A stretch of 64,000 nt of DNA from Leucogyrophana mollusca (lineage: Eukaryota; Basidiomycota; Agaricomycetes; Boletales): assembly GCA_021014945.1 (NCBI GenBank), contig MU266344.1:124001-188000 (forward strand), written 5' to 3'. The translations under genes were made by a program, and so were the position numbers. Under the pieces are notes generated by a model. That model saw only the letters and a list, made by a program, of their open reading frames with translations. It had not been told where the DNA came from and searched no databases. This document shows positions 11,720 to 23,369 of this stretch, one piece after another. Within the stretch, counting starts at the first letter, position 1; every line of letters starts with the position of its first letter.

Positions 11720-13795
11720 ATGTTGGCGCCGCCTCCGGTGTCCCCGGCAGAAACACTGGTCGATGGGGTTCCGAAGAGACTTTCGCTCGCAAAGAAGCTC
11801 GTTCTGTTAACCATGTTTTGCCTCGCCCAGTTTTTGGATTCGTTCAACAATTCAGCGCTGTTCTCCGCAATTCCCGCCCTCGAGGTTTCCATGAACATGA
11901 CTGAGAGTCAGTCGACCTGGATTATGAGCGCATTCCAGCTGACTTTTGCATCTTTTCTCCTCATCGTGAGCTCTGCCTTCTCCAGGCGAGCGGTGATCTC
12001 ATTTTTGTTGTTAGAGCGGCCGTATTGCCGATGTCTATAACCCAAGTAAATTTTTTTAGCGGAATTATTGTTGATCGCCTGGATTGATAGGCCATCGTAG
12101 AAACCTCATTCATCACAGGGGTATCTGGGCTCGGATTAATCTCGGTCGGTGCTGGCTTTGTTAAGGACAAGATCGTCATTATCATCCTCAGAGCCCTGAT
12201 TGGAATGGGTGAGTCTAATCTATTGCAGATTTCGGAACTCTAATAAACGTAATCGATATATGCAGCATCGGCGATGACCATTCCGTCTGCGTTGACGTTA
12301 CTCGTGAACGTGTTCCCGGACCCACTTGAGCAGGCTCGTGCCATTGGTATCTTTGGTGGTTGCGGCGCCGTTGCCAATGGTGCGTGTTTTATTTGTTCAC
12401 GGTGACGCGGCCGGTTTTGAAGGATGATATTTTGTCCATCCAGTTCTTGGTCTTTTAATTGGTGCCTTTTTCGTTCAGTTCGCATCTTATCATTGGGTCT
12501 TTTGGTTTGTTGCTCTTGTCGCAGTTCCCGTTGCTCTGGGATGCGTGTTCATCATCCCCCCTCAACCGGAAGTTTTGGATGGCCCAGAGCCCAAGGTCGC
12601 CAAATGGAAGAGGCTTGATTTGATTGGGGTTTCTGCTCTGACAGGCAAGCGCCACCTCTTAGACTCGCTCCCAGACAATACCAACTAATAGTGCGCGTGA
12701 TCAGTTGCCCTGATCCTTTTCATCTTCGCTGTGACTTCTGGATCGACTGACGGTTGGGCCACCGCGACAGTGCTCGTTCCCTTGATTATCTCGATCCTGC
12801 TGATCTTCGGCTTCTTTTATTGGGAGACGCTTCTTCCTGTCGATAAAGCTGCGATGTTCGTATCTAGATGTTCCTCTTCTGTCACCGAGCTTATCAGAAC
12901 AATTATAGACCTCCCCGAACTTGGTTCTACAACAACTTCTCTGTTCTTTTTGCCGTCGCGCTACTTCCTTTCTTCTGGTGGAGCGCGGTGTTTACCATGT
13001 TCATGACCTTGTGGCAGAACGTATTCCACTGGAGTGTCATATCTTCTGCCATTCACATGTGCGTTGCCCATCTTACGGCCATGGACGACCCGGATAACCC
13101 TTCTTTTCCCTTAGGTTCCCTATTGGCGTCCTCGCTTTCGCCATGAGTTTTACCGGATCCCTTTCAAGGGTGTTCAGCCCCAAATGGATCATTCTTACCG
13201 GCCTCACCCTCCTTATCATTTCCACCACACTGATCGCAATAGGAGGCGGCAATCCCGATCAGTACTGGCCCTATATCTTCCCCGCATTCGCGTTAGGCAG
13301 TGCGGGCGCCATGCTCACATACACCCATACCAAGTAAGTCTGACAAGTATCCCTCGGTTTCCTCACTAAACGCTGCTTTTTCAGTATTGCTATATTCCAG
13401 GCTGCTCCATCCTCCATGGCGGGCACTGTCGGTGCCGTGTTTAACGGCGCGCTGCAGTTCGGTAGTGCCATTGGGTTGGCGGCGATCAGGTGCAAATTGG
13501 TCTTTCCTTTTCCTTCATCCCCGCTTATCGCCGCCGACATAGCTCAATTGAGACGTCCGTGGAGGCCACCCACGGCGGTCCTAAAGAATACGCTGGCCGG
13601 GCTGCAGCATTCTGGTTTATCCTGGGCATCGTGTGCCTTGAAGCATTCTCGATCTTCTGGTTCTACCAGACTGGAACTGATCATCAGCCACAACCAAAAC
13701 ATAACGAATCCCTGTATGACGAAAAGGCGGAACGCTCAAACGAAAAAGTAAACAACCCTAATGGAGACGTAGACTTGGCCAAGTTGCCAGTGTAG
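11720..13795 (+). CDS. MFS transporter, DHA2-like (drug:H+ antiporter type)
   Basis: Ten exons: 11720-11965, 12015-12045, 12101-12208, 12266-12379, 12444-12644, 12705-12855, 12909-13058, 13115-13333, 13385-13489 and 13543-13795; 525 aa, in frame. TM1 holds LAQFLDSFNNSALFSAIPAL; the loop SGRIADVYNPK is the MFS motif A-like segment after TM2; GGCGAVANVLGLLIGAFF resembles the motif C region of antiporters. Length and hydrophobic pattern fit a plasma-membrane carrier with about 12-14 helices, and the C-terminal tail is hydrophilic. Families of this kind export small toxic compounds or metabolites; the substrate is unknown. Intron 5 begins with GC (CAG|GCAAGC at 12645). Exon 3 was fixed by the NPKTSFITG junction. 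Confidence 0.85.
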
Positions 13796-15777
13796 ATTTC
13801 TTTTCTTTCTCTCTTTCTCTCACGCACTGACATGATGGCTTGCTGTCGTATTTTTTTGGGTGTTACGATGGGCTGGTGGTCTTGTAAGCTTATTTCATGA
13901 CATCGGGAAATCTCTCGGGTAGATGGTTGACAAAATAGAATTGGGTTCACGAAAGTATCTTATAGATAGAAAGTACTCGATGTACATAACGAGGCTGTTG
14001 TATTGATGTCTAGAATTTTATGCATTGGAAATATCCTGCCTCGTGGTCTCAAGCTATTAACCGTAGCCACAGACTGAGGCTCCATAGTTGAACCGACAGG
14101 AATGATATCATAGATCGTTGACGCAATAGTTTTCGTGGGCAGATTTATACTCCCGACCGGGCAATAGCCAGCAAGAAATCCCGCATTATCAGCACTAGAC
14201 GTTCCACTGGAGAACGGATAAGCAGGGGAACACCAGTTCAACTTCACATCTGAGTTGCTTGTAGTACAAGACAGCCCTAGGGATGAAAACGTCGACCAAA
14301 GGACTCCGCGAACCGTCCCAACATAACCTTCGCACCACCAAGCATCGATGAGAATCCGGCCCAGAACTCGAGTGAAGGCACGCCGAAATCTCACATTTAC
14401 TGATTGACGACAGTCCATGCCAGACGGAGCGGCACAATATCAGGGACAGCAGATGTCGTTGGAATACGGGGCAAAGGTGAAAGTGGGCGCACAAGTAGGC
14501 CATAGCGGTTATGCAGCACCGAATCGATTCACGACCAGAGGCGATGAGTTCGAGAACGGACACACTGCGCTCAGCGGAGGGGGTTGGTCTACCTGGGATA
14601 AAGAACAGTCAGGTAAGCAAGGACGAGACGAAGAAGCAATGAAGGATCCTGCAACCAAGAGGTGAAAATAGTAGTTCAATTGCACGCTATCAACACACAT
14701 ATATGTTGCCTCTGCGGTCGGTTCGCACAAACGTGCTCAGGCGACGAAGTGAAGCTCGTAAAATGACTATAGCAAAGAATGGAAACACAGAACGATAAAA
14801 GCCCCCTGCAATGATTAGGAGCGACGCCTGACCTCGCAACGCATATACTCAGCGCCGAATTATGCCAAGGACCACAATACGCCGCGGCTTCGTCGAGAGG
14901 GGAAACTTCCCCGGAATGACCTCCACAATGACGATGTAGGAGCACCAAGAGGATGACGAGGATCGAAGGCAGTCCAGCCTGTCCAGACAGGCATAATATG
15001 CAGGGCGGAAGTAATGCGTCCTGCTGGGCAAAGGGGGTCGCTGCGACTCGGCCCCGTTTGTCAATACTTCCGAGGAGCAATTCCCTGGAATGTGATCAAG
15101 TTGTATGTGTATGAGGGACGGACCATGTATGATTGTGATTGATGGACAGCCTTGGCTATGATAATTGACAGCGATGTCAGCTTAACTGTAAGGATCCGGA
15201 GGTATCAGGCTGGACCTCTTCCGCACAGGATCCGAGGCACATTGAGTTGGATATGGATTCGGCATCTACGGAAAGTAAGATATGGAGGGCTGCGCGACTG
15301 TTTCAGCTTCCCAATCCCTTGATCGTGATATGCATGACTCGGATAGAGGGAAAGATGGATACCGTGGTTGAGGGATATCGTGTTGATGTGTTGGGGTGAT
15401 GATCGTCACATCGTGTTGGATAAACGAGGCTGTGTACTGATGGACTGCTTCAAAGGTCTACAGTTCGGATAACTCCGTCTGTAGACCAGTAATGTAGACC
15501 TATGGACGGATAAAGTGTGTCAGCGGACCACAGATGTAGACCTATGGACTCCATTTCCGGCAATGAACTCAGGTTCCGAGACTTCCGGCAGCGGTGGCAC
15601 CAAACAACTCCACCATCACCGCCAACACTCGCATTGCATTACAAGAACTCTTCGCCTCTTCGCCATCTCAACGAAACCAAAGCCCACGTACCCAAGAGTA
15701 GTCCAAGAGTAGCCCATAAATCGCCATCATAATGTCGTCCTCACCAGAAGCCCTGACCCGTTCGTTCAATACCTCCC
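13796..15777. other. Intergenic region with one unresolved minus-strand frame
   Basis: The region has no secure gene. A minus-strand frame at 14418-13960 (152 codons, ATG start) contains peptide-like text such as GFLAGYCPVGSINLPTKT and could be the last exon of a decayed or divergent secreted-protein gene. Upstream, around 15080-14850 minus, short Cys-containing frames (FAQQDALLPPC) hint at a CFEM-like or signal-bearing 5' part, but the frames do not join. I leave it uncalled. Confidence 0.25.
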
Positions 15778-16975
15778 ATGGATTCAATCAGAGCTAACTT
15801 GATTGTTTTTCGTACAGCTTTGAACATTGTGCCCCAAGGCTCACCCTCTGTTGACCTGCGACGAATGACATCCAATTCAACCCTACTTACACCCCCAAGA
15901 GAGCACAGACTTTCATCACACACCTCTCACCTCCAAACGACCCGCCTCGGCTCCCGCTCCCCAAATTCAATACCTTCATCACCCACATCAGCGTAAGTCC
16001 ATCCGGTAGCGTTTTGTTCACGCCCGATTGACCCTAATCGGCTCACGCAGACATTCATCATCATCGGCGATTTTCGAGCGGGATATCGAGCCAATAGGGC
16101 CACCCTCACCACCGACACACCCACACCACTCAAATCCACACCGCATACCCCGCTCAAAAGGCACAGAACAGCTCGAGCAAAGTGTTCCCTCCGTCCTCGA
16201 CAGCGCTGCATCTGTCCTTGCTTCGTCTTCGCCCCAGGAGGAAGATCACATATCCGTCGTCGCACCAGCCCGCACTGGTGGTTACCGTAGCGGCTTTGCA
16301 AGCCCAATCAGCAGCCTGAGAAGCCGCAGTCGCAGTCCGAGCCCCACGGGTAGAACCAGTTTGCTACTCAGCTCTGCGGGCGGCTCATCGCCACCTCCCG
16401 CCCAGAAACTCAGTATACACACCAGCCCCGTGATCGTCTCCGCCCCGAAGAAGATCCCGGGCCGCTCCAGTCCGTCCATCAACACTCCAACTTCCGCGTA
16501 TTACTCGACTCTCTCGTCTGCAGAGTCCTCGCCTACGACGACCACTGTCGAGCACCCTCCGCAAACCCTCTCGCCTCCTCCCCATTTATCTTCCTTGCCA
16601 CCCGCCGCCTCCCCTTCGTCCACGTTCACAAGCTCTCCCTACACGCACACTCTCAACCTCTCCCACCCGCCTTCCCCCACCTCCAAACGTCTCTCCTTTA
16701 TGGCTTACTCGGATCTCCTCGCCTCCACCCCCGCCTCTGTCGTCCCGCTGTCGTCCTTTGCGTCGCAGGATCTCCCGCCGCACATCCCCAGTGTAAATGG
16801 GTTTACACATCAGGCCGGGATGGGTGGCGGCAGCGGGTCGTTGCACGGTGTGATCAGGGATAGGGATAGTATCGCGATGCTGGATGATGTTGGAGGGGAA
16901 TGGGAGAGGGAAGGTCTTGGGAGGGGATTGGAGGAGAGACTGGAAGCGTTGATGGCTGTGCCTGGGAAGGCGTGA
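15778..16975 (+). CDS. Conserved-type disordered Ser/Pro-rich protein, function unknown
   Basis: Two exons, 15778-15992 and 16051-16975, join through GC|A to give 379 aa. The protein is almost entirely low complexity, rich in Ser, Pro, Thr and His, with RSRSRSPSPT and SSPTTTTVEHPP runs. Two more ordered stretches remain: KRLSFMAYSDLLASTPASVV in the middle and an acidic, helix-prone C-terminus (EWEREGLGRGLEERLEAL). No catalytic domain, signal peptide or membrane span is visible. The start is uncertain: an ATG at 15732 (MSSSPEALTRSF) reads into a stop after 21 codons unless spliced, and I see no good donor, so the ATG at 15778 is used. It may be a regulatory or scaffold protein, but nothing in the sequence proves this. 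Confidence 0.6.
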
Positions 16976-18795
16976 TCTACTCCAAAGGTGGATGAAAGCG
17001 AATGAGGCGGCGCGGTGCCGCTCAGTGAAGTCATTCAGATATGTTCATCAAGTCTCATCAAGTACAAGTATTTCCCCTACTCTACCTGCGCGCTGTATTA
17101 ATTTTTTCATCACATATGCATCATCCCAGTCTCATACCAAGTTTAACTCCGAATCTTCTTATTCCGTCGTTTCTATGCTGATGATCGACTTGCCTTCTTT
17201 ACTTATGATATTCACCCATATACCATCAAGGATAGTAGCCACTTTCCAACTTCAAGTTCCATGACCAACATTCTTCCCACTTTCTTGTGTTTCTTGTGGT
17301 TGGTTTTTTCGAATCCATACGAATATAATTGGGACTTTCTTGACGACCGACAGATTGTCGCGTCTCCAGTCTGCCCGGCCTGAAAACCCTGAATCAAGTC
17401 TTGCATGTCGATTTGTACGTCTACAACGCGATAAACATGCCCCAATGGGCCGTCCTGTCACCGTGAGCGAGTGTAGCACAGCACCTGAAGCATTCCGAAT
17501 CGGGAGGCGTTGTTTGGCAACAGCCTGCGGTTCAAACAAACGAAAGTGGCTGATTTCTTTGTGGTGGGGCCACCAGCTTCCGGTGTTGCAAGAGATACCG
17601 ATGGGACGCCGCCGTGGTGAACCCCAATATCTGTTTCCCTGTGTCCCCCTCTGCGTCTCAACGTGCACTTGTACCTTATTTGGATCTTGCCCCTTCAGTT
17701 CAAGATCCATCCAGACCCAGCCTTTCGTTTTCATTACCTGCGGCACGCGCTGATCTTGGCACTCAAGGTTGTTCAACGCCTCCCCACTTCTTCGCTCCCG
17801 GTAGCTTGATGCGTTACGGATGCTGAAGTATAGACGCGGATCCGGTGATCTTATAGACAACCTTGTTTCTGACACCCCTTCGCCCCGATCTACGGAAATA
17901 CCGTATTGTATACGCTCATGGCCTGCGCGTTGTTTACGCGTATGCTCCGTTTCATGTATGCTCATGTGATGCATTCTGTCCGTCCATGTACATGTGATGA
18001 GGTCTGCGCGCTCTTGCGGAGATATACGAGGCGGCACCCGACGCCCCCATTTGATGGAGATTAGGTCCATCGATACAATGTTTTGTGACGTGGCGTTTGG
18101 GGACACATGGTGGCACTCTGACAGAACCTGCCCGTTTTCATTTGTCTTTTGCTACTTAGTACGGAGCATCAAGACCAGAGCAGAGCACAGTATAGAAACG
18201 GGAACGACGTGAAGCAACTTTAGAGCTTTATCTATCCTGCTTGAACCTCTGCGCTGCGAAGCTGCGACTAACGAGGATCCTTATCTGAGCCAAACAGTTC
18301 TCCCGAGTCGCTCATGTGCTCCGGTGAGTGTCCATTCTCGTTGCGAACTTGATTCCTGATGTGGATGTGTTCAAGAACGCTAATAATAATCCTCCCCCTG
18401 CCAGAACACACCGAACTTGGCTCATCCTCACACTTATCTGGCCCATCCCATTGGACGCAACCCTCGTCTTGTATCCCTCTCCGTCCTCGCCGCATGCAGT
18501 CCCGCATCTTGTTTCCCCTGAAATGGATGTCGTCGTCTGCATGGGACTTGATTATCGATGCAGATGCAGATGGGCTGATCCCAAACAAGCCGCTTCGATG
18601 CGGCACCTCTATGATTTGGCAGCGTCCCTCAGTATGACACGAACGGACCTTTGAAAGAGGGACCTTTCCTATCCTATCGCGCGTTTCACACTGAATTAGC
18701 TGGACCGGAATGCATAAGAACGTCATGGTATTGCTATCATGGGTAGCAGTCGGAACTTTCGCCCCCGTTCTTGTCCTCCCATCCTTAGTTCCGTC
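16976..18795. other. 1.8 kb region with overlapping unsupported frames
   Basis: A 284-codon stop-to-stop minus-strand frame (18106-17252, opening with GTG rather than ATG) and a 152-codon minus-strand ATG frame (18726-18268) lie here, each overlapped by frames on the other strand. None shows a recognisable domain or consistent splice structure. The last part should contain the chitinase promoter. Confidence 0.3.
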
Positions 18796-21065
18796 ATGCA
18801 GGTCTTTTCCACGCTATCATGGGGGTCGTTGCTGTTTGGGCTCGTCGTTGCGTTCGATATGTCATCGAACGATAACGTGCGTTGAGCTTTTTCCTGATGT
18901 GTTACTTGATTGACTCGAGTGTTAGCTGGCTGTGTACGTTATGTCTGTATCTTCTTGGGGTACCATCACCTATAGGCTGGTGATGCAGATACTGGGGACA
19001 GAACTCGTACGGTGCTGTCAATCCTAGCGATACGGCCAACTATCAGCAACCCATTTCCTACTACTGCGCGGTGAGTGTCTTGGAATTCACCCAGGACGCT
19101 CAGCTGACTACTTTCCTTTAGGACGACACGATCGACACAATCCCAATTGCCTTCCTGGATGAGTTTTACGGAACAGGAAACCTTCCAGTTATCAACCTTG
19201 CGAATGTAACGTGTCTCGTGCCGTCCAAGTGCAAGCATAACTCACGATGATTAATAGACCTGCAACACCAATGACAACTCAGTGTTTTCGGGAACTGCGC
19301 TCTTGGACTGTTCCTTTCTGGCCTCGGACATAGAATACTGCCAAGCGGCGGGGAAGGCTGTCACCATCTCGCTGGGAGGGGCGACTGGTGGAGTTGGTTT
19401 TACCAGCGATGCCGAGGGCGAGGCATACGCGCAGACGATCTGGGATATATTCTTGGGCGGATCGAGCGACACACGACCGTTCGGGGCCGCCGTTCTCGAT
19501 GGGTAAGCTTTGTACTTAGTTTCCCTCCGTGATGGTTCTGACGAGCAACTCAGTATTGATATGGATATCGAAGGTGGTTCGCAAACTGGCTACCCTGCTT
19601 TCATCACTGCCCTCCGAGCCTTGATGGATGGCGGTAGTAAACAGTAAGTGCTATTTACCTCTCTTTTTGACGCCATAGATGTGGATCTTGACCATTTGCG
19701 AATTAAGATACTATATCACAGCTGGTGAGCGCTTCTCTTTATGGCACCGGGGCGCTTACATATGGGCCCAACAGCTCCTCAGTGCCCTTACCCCGACGCA
19801 TACATAGGGACGACCCTTGACGCAGTTGGATTCGATGCAGTTTATGTCCAGTTCTGTGAGTGCCTTAATGGTTCGTACTCTTCATTCTGGGGCTCACATC
19901 TGACAGACAACAACTACTGCGGTCTGACTGAATACAACGACGCCAACGTAAGCATTCCCCAAGACATCCTATGAGGCCAAACGCTCATATTCGCCTGTAG
20001 GACTGGGACTTTAGCACCTGGTAATACTTCCGCGCGAATGTTGACCAGCGCCATGTGCTTATGCAAGTACAGGGACAACTGGGCCACGACTGTTTCACCC
20101 AACCCAGATGTCAAGGTCTATATTGGTGCACCGGCATCATCGACTGCAGCCGGCTCGGGCTATGTCGATGCGTCGACTATCACAACCATTATCCAACAGA
20201 CTATGAGCGAATATTCGTCCTTTGGCGGCGTAATGCTTTGGGATGCTTCGCAAGGTAACCGTCACGCCCCTTGTGTTTATAGAGACTAAGTCCAATTGGT
20301 CCACATTTTAGCTTACGGTACGCAATAGAACTGTGTTTCCGCTGACGGCCATATCCTGACGACCGTGTTTACTAGCGAATGACCGCTATGATATCTCGGT
20401 CAAGGACGCCCTAACAGGCGGAACGACGGGCGGGGGATCCACGGTTACTACGACTAGCACGACTACGACCACGACCATGACAACTAGTACCAGCACATCG
20501 ACATCTCCCGCAGCAACCACCACCGCCGGCACTGGATCCTGTGCTGGTGTTGCGGCATGGTCTAGTACTGTAGCTGTAAGTTTTTCGTTCCCTTTTCGAT
20601 GCTACTTGTACTGAACGGGTTTAGTACGAGGGAGGCGATCAAGTCACTTATGAGTAAGTCCTGATCTTCTCTGGCTGCCAGCCCATCATCTAATCTGCGT
20701 TCGCAGTGGAAGCCTCTGGACAGCGAAATGGTGGAGTGAGGCTGACGAGCCGGGAGGTCGGTCGCGTTCAATGACCTTGTTCTCGATCTTCCTTACTAAT
20801 CCCCGTGCACCCAGGTTCCGCCGGAGACTGGACTGATGATGGAGTTTGCACATCAACGGCTGTCGCTGCAAATGCCCAGGGCTTCCAGGCCGGTGTCACC
20901 CCCGCAGCCTCTGCTGCTCCGAAGGCAAGTGCCAACCCCGCCGCATCTGGATCCCCGCAAGCTACCTCGGCGCCGGGAGTGACTTCTAACACCACTGGAG
21001 TTTCTAACAGTACAGGCTCCAGCAATAGCACATCTGCGCGAGGTTTCAGACGGAGATCATTTTGA
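18796..21065 (+). CDS. Secreted GH18 chitinase (class III type) with C-terminal CBM5/12 domain
   Basis: Sixteen exons, including an 8-nt exon (18926-18933) and a 6-nt exon (20312-20317), sum to 488 aa in frame. The other exons are 18796-18876, 18989-19070, 19122-19205, 19258-19502, 19554-19643, 19708-19724, 19775-19855, 19907-19947, 20001-20020, 20073-20254, 20376-20575, 20625-20653, 20707-20756 and 20815-21065. The protein has a signal peptide (residues 1-~20), [11 protein letters not shown] at the barrel start, the catalytic [10 protein letters not shown] motif (acid Glu173), MLWDASQAYANDRYD at the barrel end, a Thr/Ser linker (~330-360), a chitin-binding CBM5/12 segment with [13 protein letters not shown], and a Ser/Thr/Asn-rich tail. 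It should hydrolyse chitin outside the cell or in the wall, in remodelling, autolysis or feeding. Confidence 0.9.
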
Positions 21066-21199
21066 CATGCTGTATATTTTCGTCATAATGTCTGTCGTCG
21101 TATGTAAGTGATATTTTTATAACCTGTAGAATTACTTGGGGCTTCAGTTTATGTTGTACCATAGCGACCGGTTTACCTCTTAAGAGTTCTGTAATTGTA

Positions 21200-22496
21200 T
21201 CACTGTATATATTCAAGCTTCGCAAGCTCTGCGTGCGATTGTTCCCCAACCACTTCTACTTTCACCGTCTTAGCGATCATGATGCGGGCGATATCGGTGC
21301 TGGAGGGTGTGAGGTTTGCGCTTGTTCTGGGAGCACAACGTATGTGCAGGGGAAGATCGTGATTAACTGGTTCCCGCGCAGTGAGGGTGCACGAGGTCTC
21401 GGCCAAAGTGAATACAGTCACGCCGTCAGCCGAGATGCGTCCAAACGCGATCTTGCGAAAGACAATGCATGCCATGACATTGATCAGTGCCCAGACTGGG
21501 ATTGTCAACATGCCGCGATAGGTGGCTGGGAGGCCAGGAGCGCTGTCCAGAACAAGGAGCAGGATATGACCGCACAGTGCGACTCTAGCAAGGACATGAT
21601 CATTATTAGAACACACATCCCAGTCACACGCGAAGAAAAACATACAGATAGTAGTGCAATCCACCCTGCAACAGGGCACGCGAGAATTGGGGGATTGAAG
21701 CACCACCGAAAAACGCGCGCACGCGACCCTTGAAGGTGTCTTCTACAACACAACGAGTGAGGATGCGGTATGAGATGGCAACAAAAATGGCGCTGTCGTT
21801 GACCAATCCTACACTTGCAGCGGCTTTCGTGCAGGGAGCGACATCCGTGTTGATGCATTGCTGAGTTGGACCTATGTGGGCCCCTCGAATGCCAACAGGA
21901 ATGGCGATCATCCCGCCAACTGCGCACATCCACAAAACGGAGAACAGCGCGAGAATGCGCTTGTTTCCACGCCAGATAACCACAACACGCAGAAGAAAGA
22001 GCAGAGCGGTAAGCGATTGCGAGAGAACCGCACAGGCGCCAACACCAAATAGAAGAGCTTGGCAGTTTGGAACGTGACCGACTGCCAGGTACACAAGGCT
22101 GAGCGTGTAGAAATCACGTCGTTGGAAAGAAACCTTACTTTGAAATACGAGATTGGTTATGATATAGGCGAAAGTGAAGATCCTGTCATAACATTCCGAG
22201 TGAGCGGCGATGCAGTTCGACGATAATGCTAAGGAGACCTCGAAAGCCAATAGGCAATGGTTGCGTATCGGACCTTGCGGCAGAACAGAAGTCTGTAGTC
22301 GCTGTCCAAGTTGATGACCAAGTCCCACAAATATGCCTGTATGTCGTCAACCGAAGCTGAGTGCTATACATTGGATAGGCAGGGAAGGAAAGCTCACCCC
22401 AAATGTCACAGCATAGAGATACCTAGACACCTCAAACTGGTCTGCAAGGGTAGGCTGCAAAAACGCGAGGGGGGTGTTGGGGTTATGGACTTCCAT
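21200..22496 (-). CDS. DUF6533-like multi-pass membrane protein, copy A
   Basis: Five exons on the minus strand: 22496-22398, 22336-22239, 22182-22139, 22081-21646 and 21584-21200; 353 aa, in frame. The protein begins MEVHNPNTPLAFLQPTLADQ, has the YLWDLVINLDSDYRLLFCRK segment that resembles the DUF6533 signature, several hydrophobic helices (TALLFLLRVVVIW, IFVAISYRILTRC, HILLLVLDSAPG) and a conserved MACIVFRKIAFG before a polar tail. It is the downstream member of a tandem pair; copy B lies about 2,179 bp away and shares every exon boundary. The two differ mainly in the first ~10 residues and the C-terminus. Function is unknown; the topology is receptor- or channel-like and the protein is likely in a cell membrane. 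Confidence 0.75.
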
Positions 22497-23369
22497 GGGT
22501 TACTTTCGCTGGAGTACACCATTGAGATAAATATGCGTGGCGTTCACTGTAGACGCGCGGTGCTCCAAGTACGTTGTACTGACCGGGTCAGGCCCATTGC
22601 ACAATCCTGTGGAGCTTGGCGCTACGATTGAGCAAGCCGCCAATGTGACAAGAGTGTTTTGGAAAGGTGAAACAGCGGCCAGGTTCGGTGACATGAACAA
22701 TCTTCGAAGAGATGCGATGATTGATCCATCATTGTAAAATGGAGGCTTGCGGATGAACCATTCGGAACGCGAGATAAGGACCAAGGCGAGAGCAAGTTGT
22801 TACAGCAGTTTGCAAAACGATAGACGTTTCGCCATTTCCCAAACAACGGCTCCATACAGAAAGTAAGCGCGCCAGCTCGGCACACCAACCACCCTGCTGA
22901 CCCCATACCACAGACGATGAAAAGACTACTCGGATCGTGCTTTGACATCTTGCAAAGGTCCTCTAGAGTGCATCCGCTGGGGGATACTCTCTGGAGATCT
23001 CCAGGGAGACAATTTCGGTCGTTTCTGGACTCGGGCAGACTCCTCCGAGTTGCCGCCGACCTCAGTTTTTGGCAATTTTCGGCATCTTTGCGCATTCCTA
23101 TCATTATGTAGATCTCAAGCTCTTTCCTCCCAGAAAATTCAAGCCAGTACCTCACAGTATCCCTCCATCTGCGGCTTAATTTTGCAATGTGAGGGAGGGC
23201 GGCGGCAGCGTTGTCGTGCTATTCAAGATTTCTTGATGATGTCTGTTATCATAAGTGACATTTTTTTAACCTGTAGAAATACCTGGAGCTTCGGTTTATC
23301 TGTGTGTACCATAGCGGCTGAGTGGTGGTCTACCTCTTAAAAGTTCCGTAATTGTATCACTGTATATAT
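22497..23369. repeat. Spacer inside the tandem duplication
   Basis: This spacer lies between copy A and copy B. Its first ~300 bp (to about 22800) match the sequence upstream of copy B (about 24700-25000), so the duplicated unit includes the 5' flank. Its last ~160 bp resemble the sequence downstream of copy A (21090-21230), including a shared 'gtatcactgtatatattcaa' string. Several minus-strand frames here have no supported exon structure. Confidence 0.6.

Noticed and set aside
17252..18106. 284-codon minus-strand frame
   Set aside because: It opens with GTG, overlaps a plus-strand frame of similar quality, has no motif and a composition typical of a chance open frame in GC-rich DNA.
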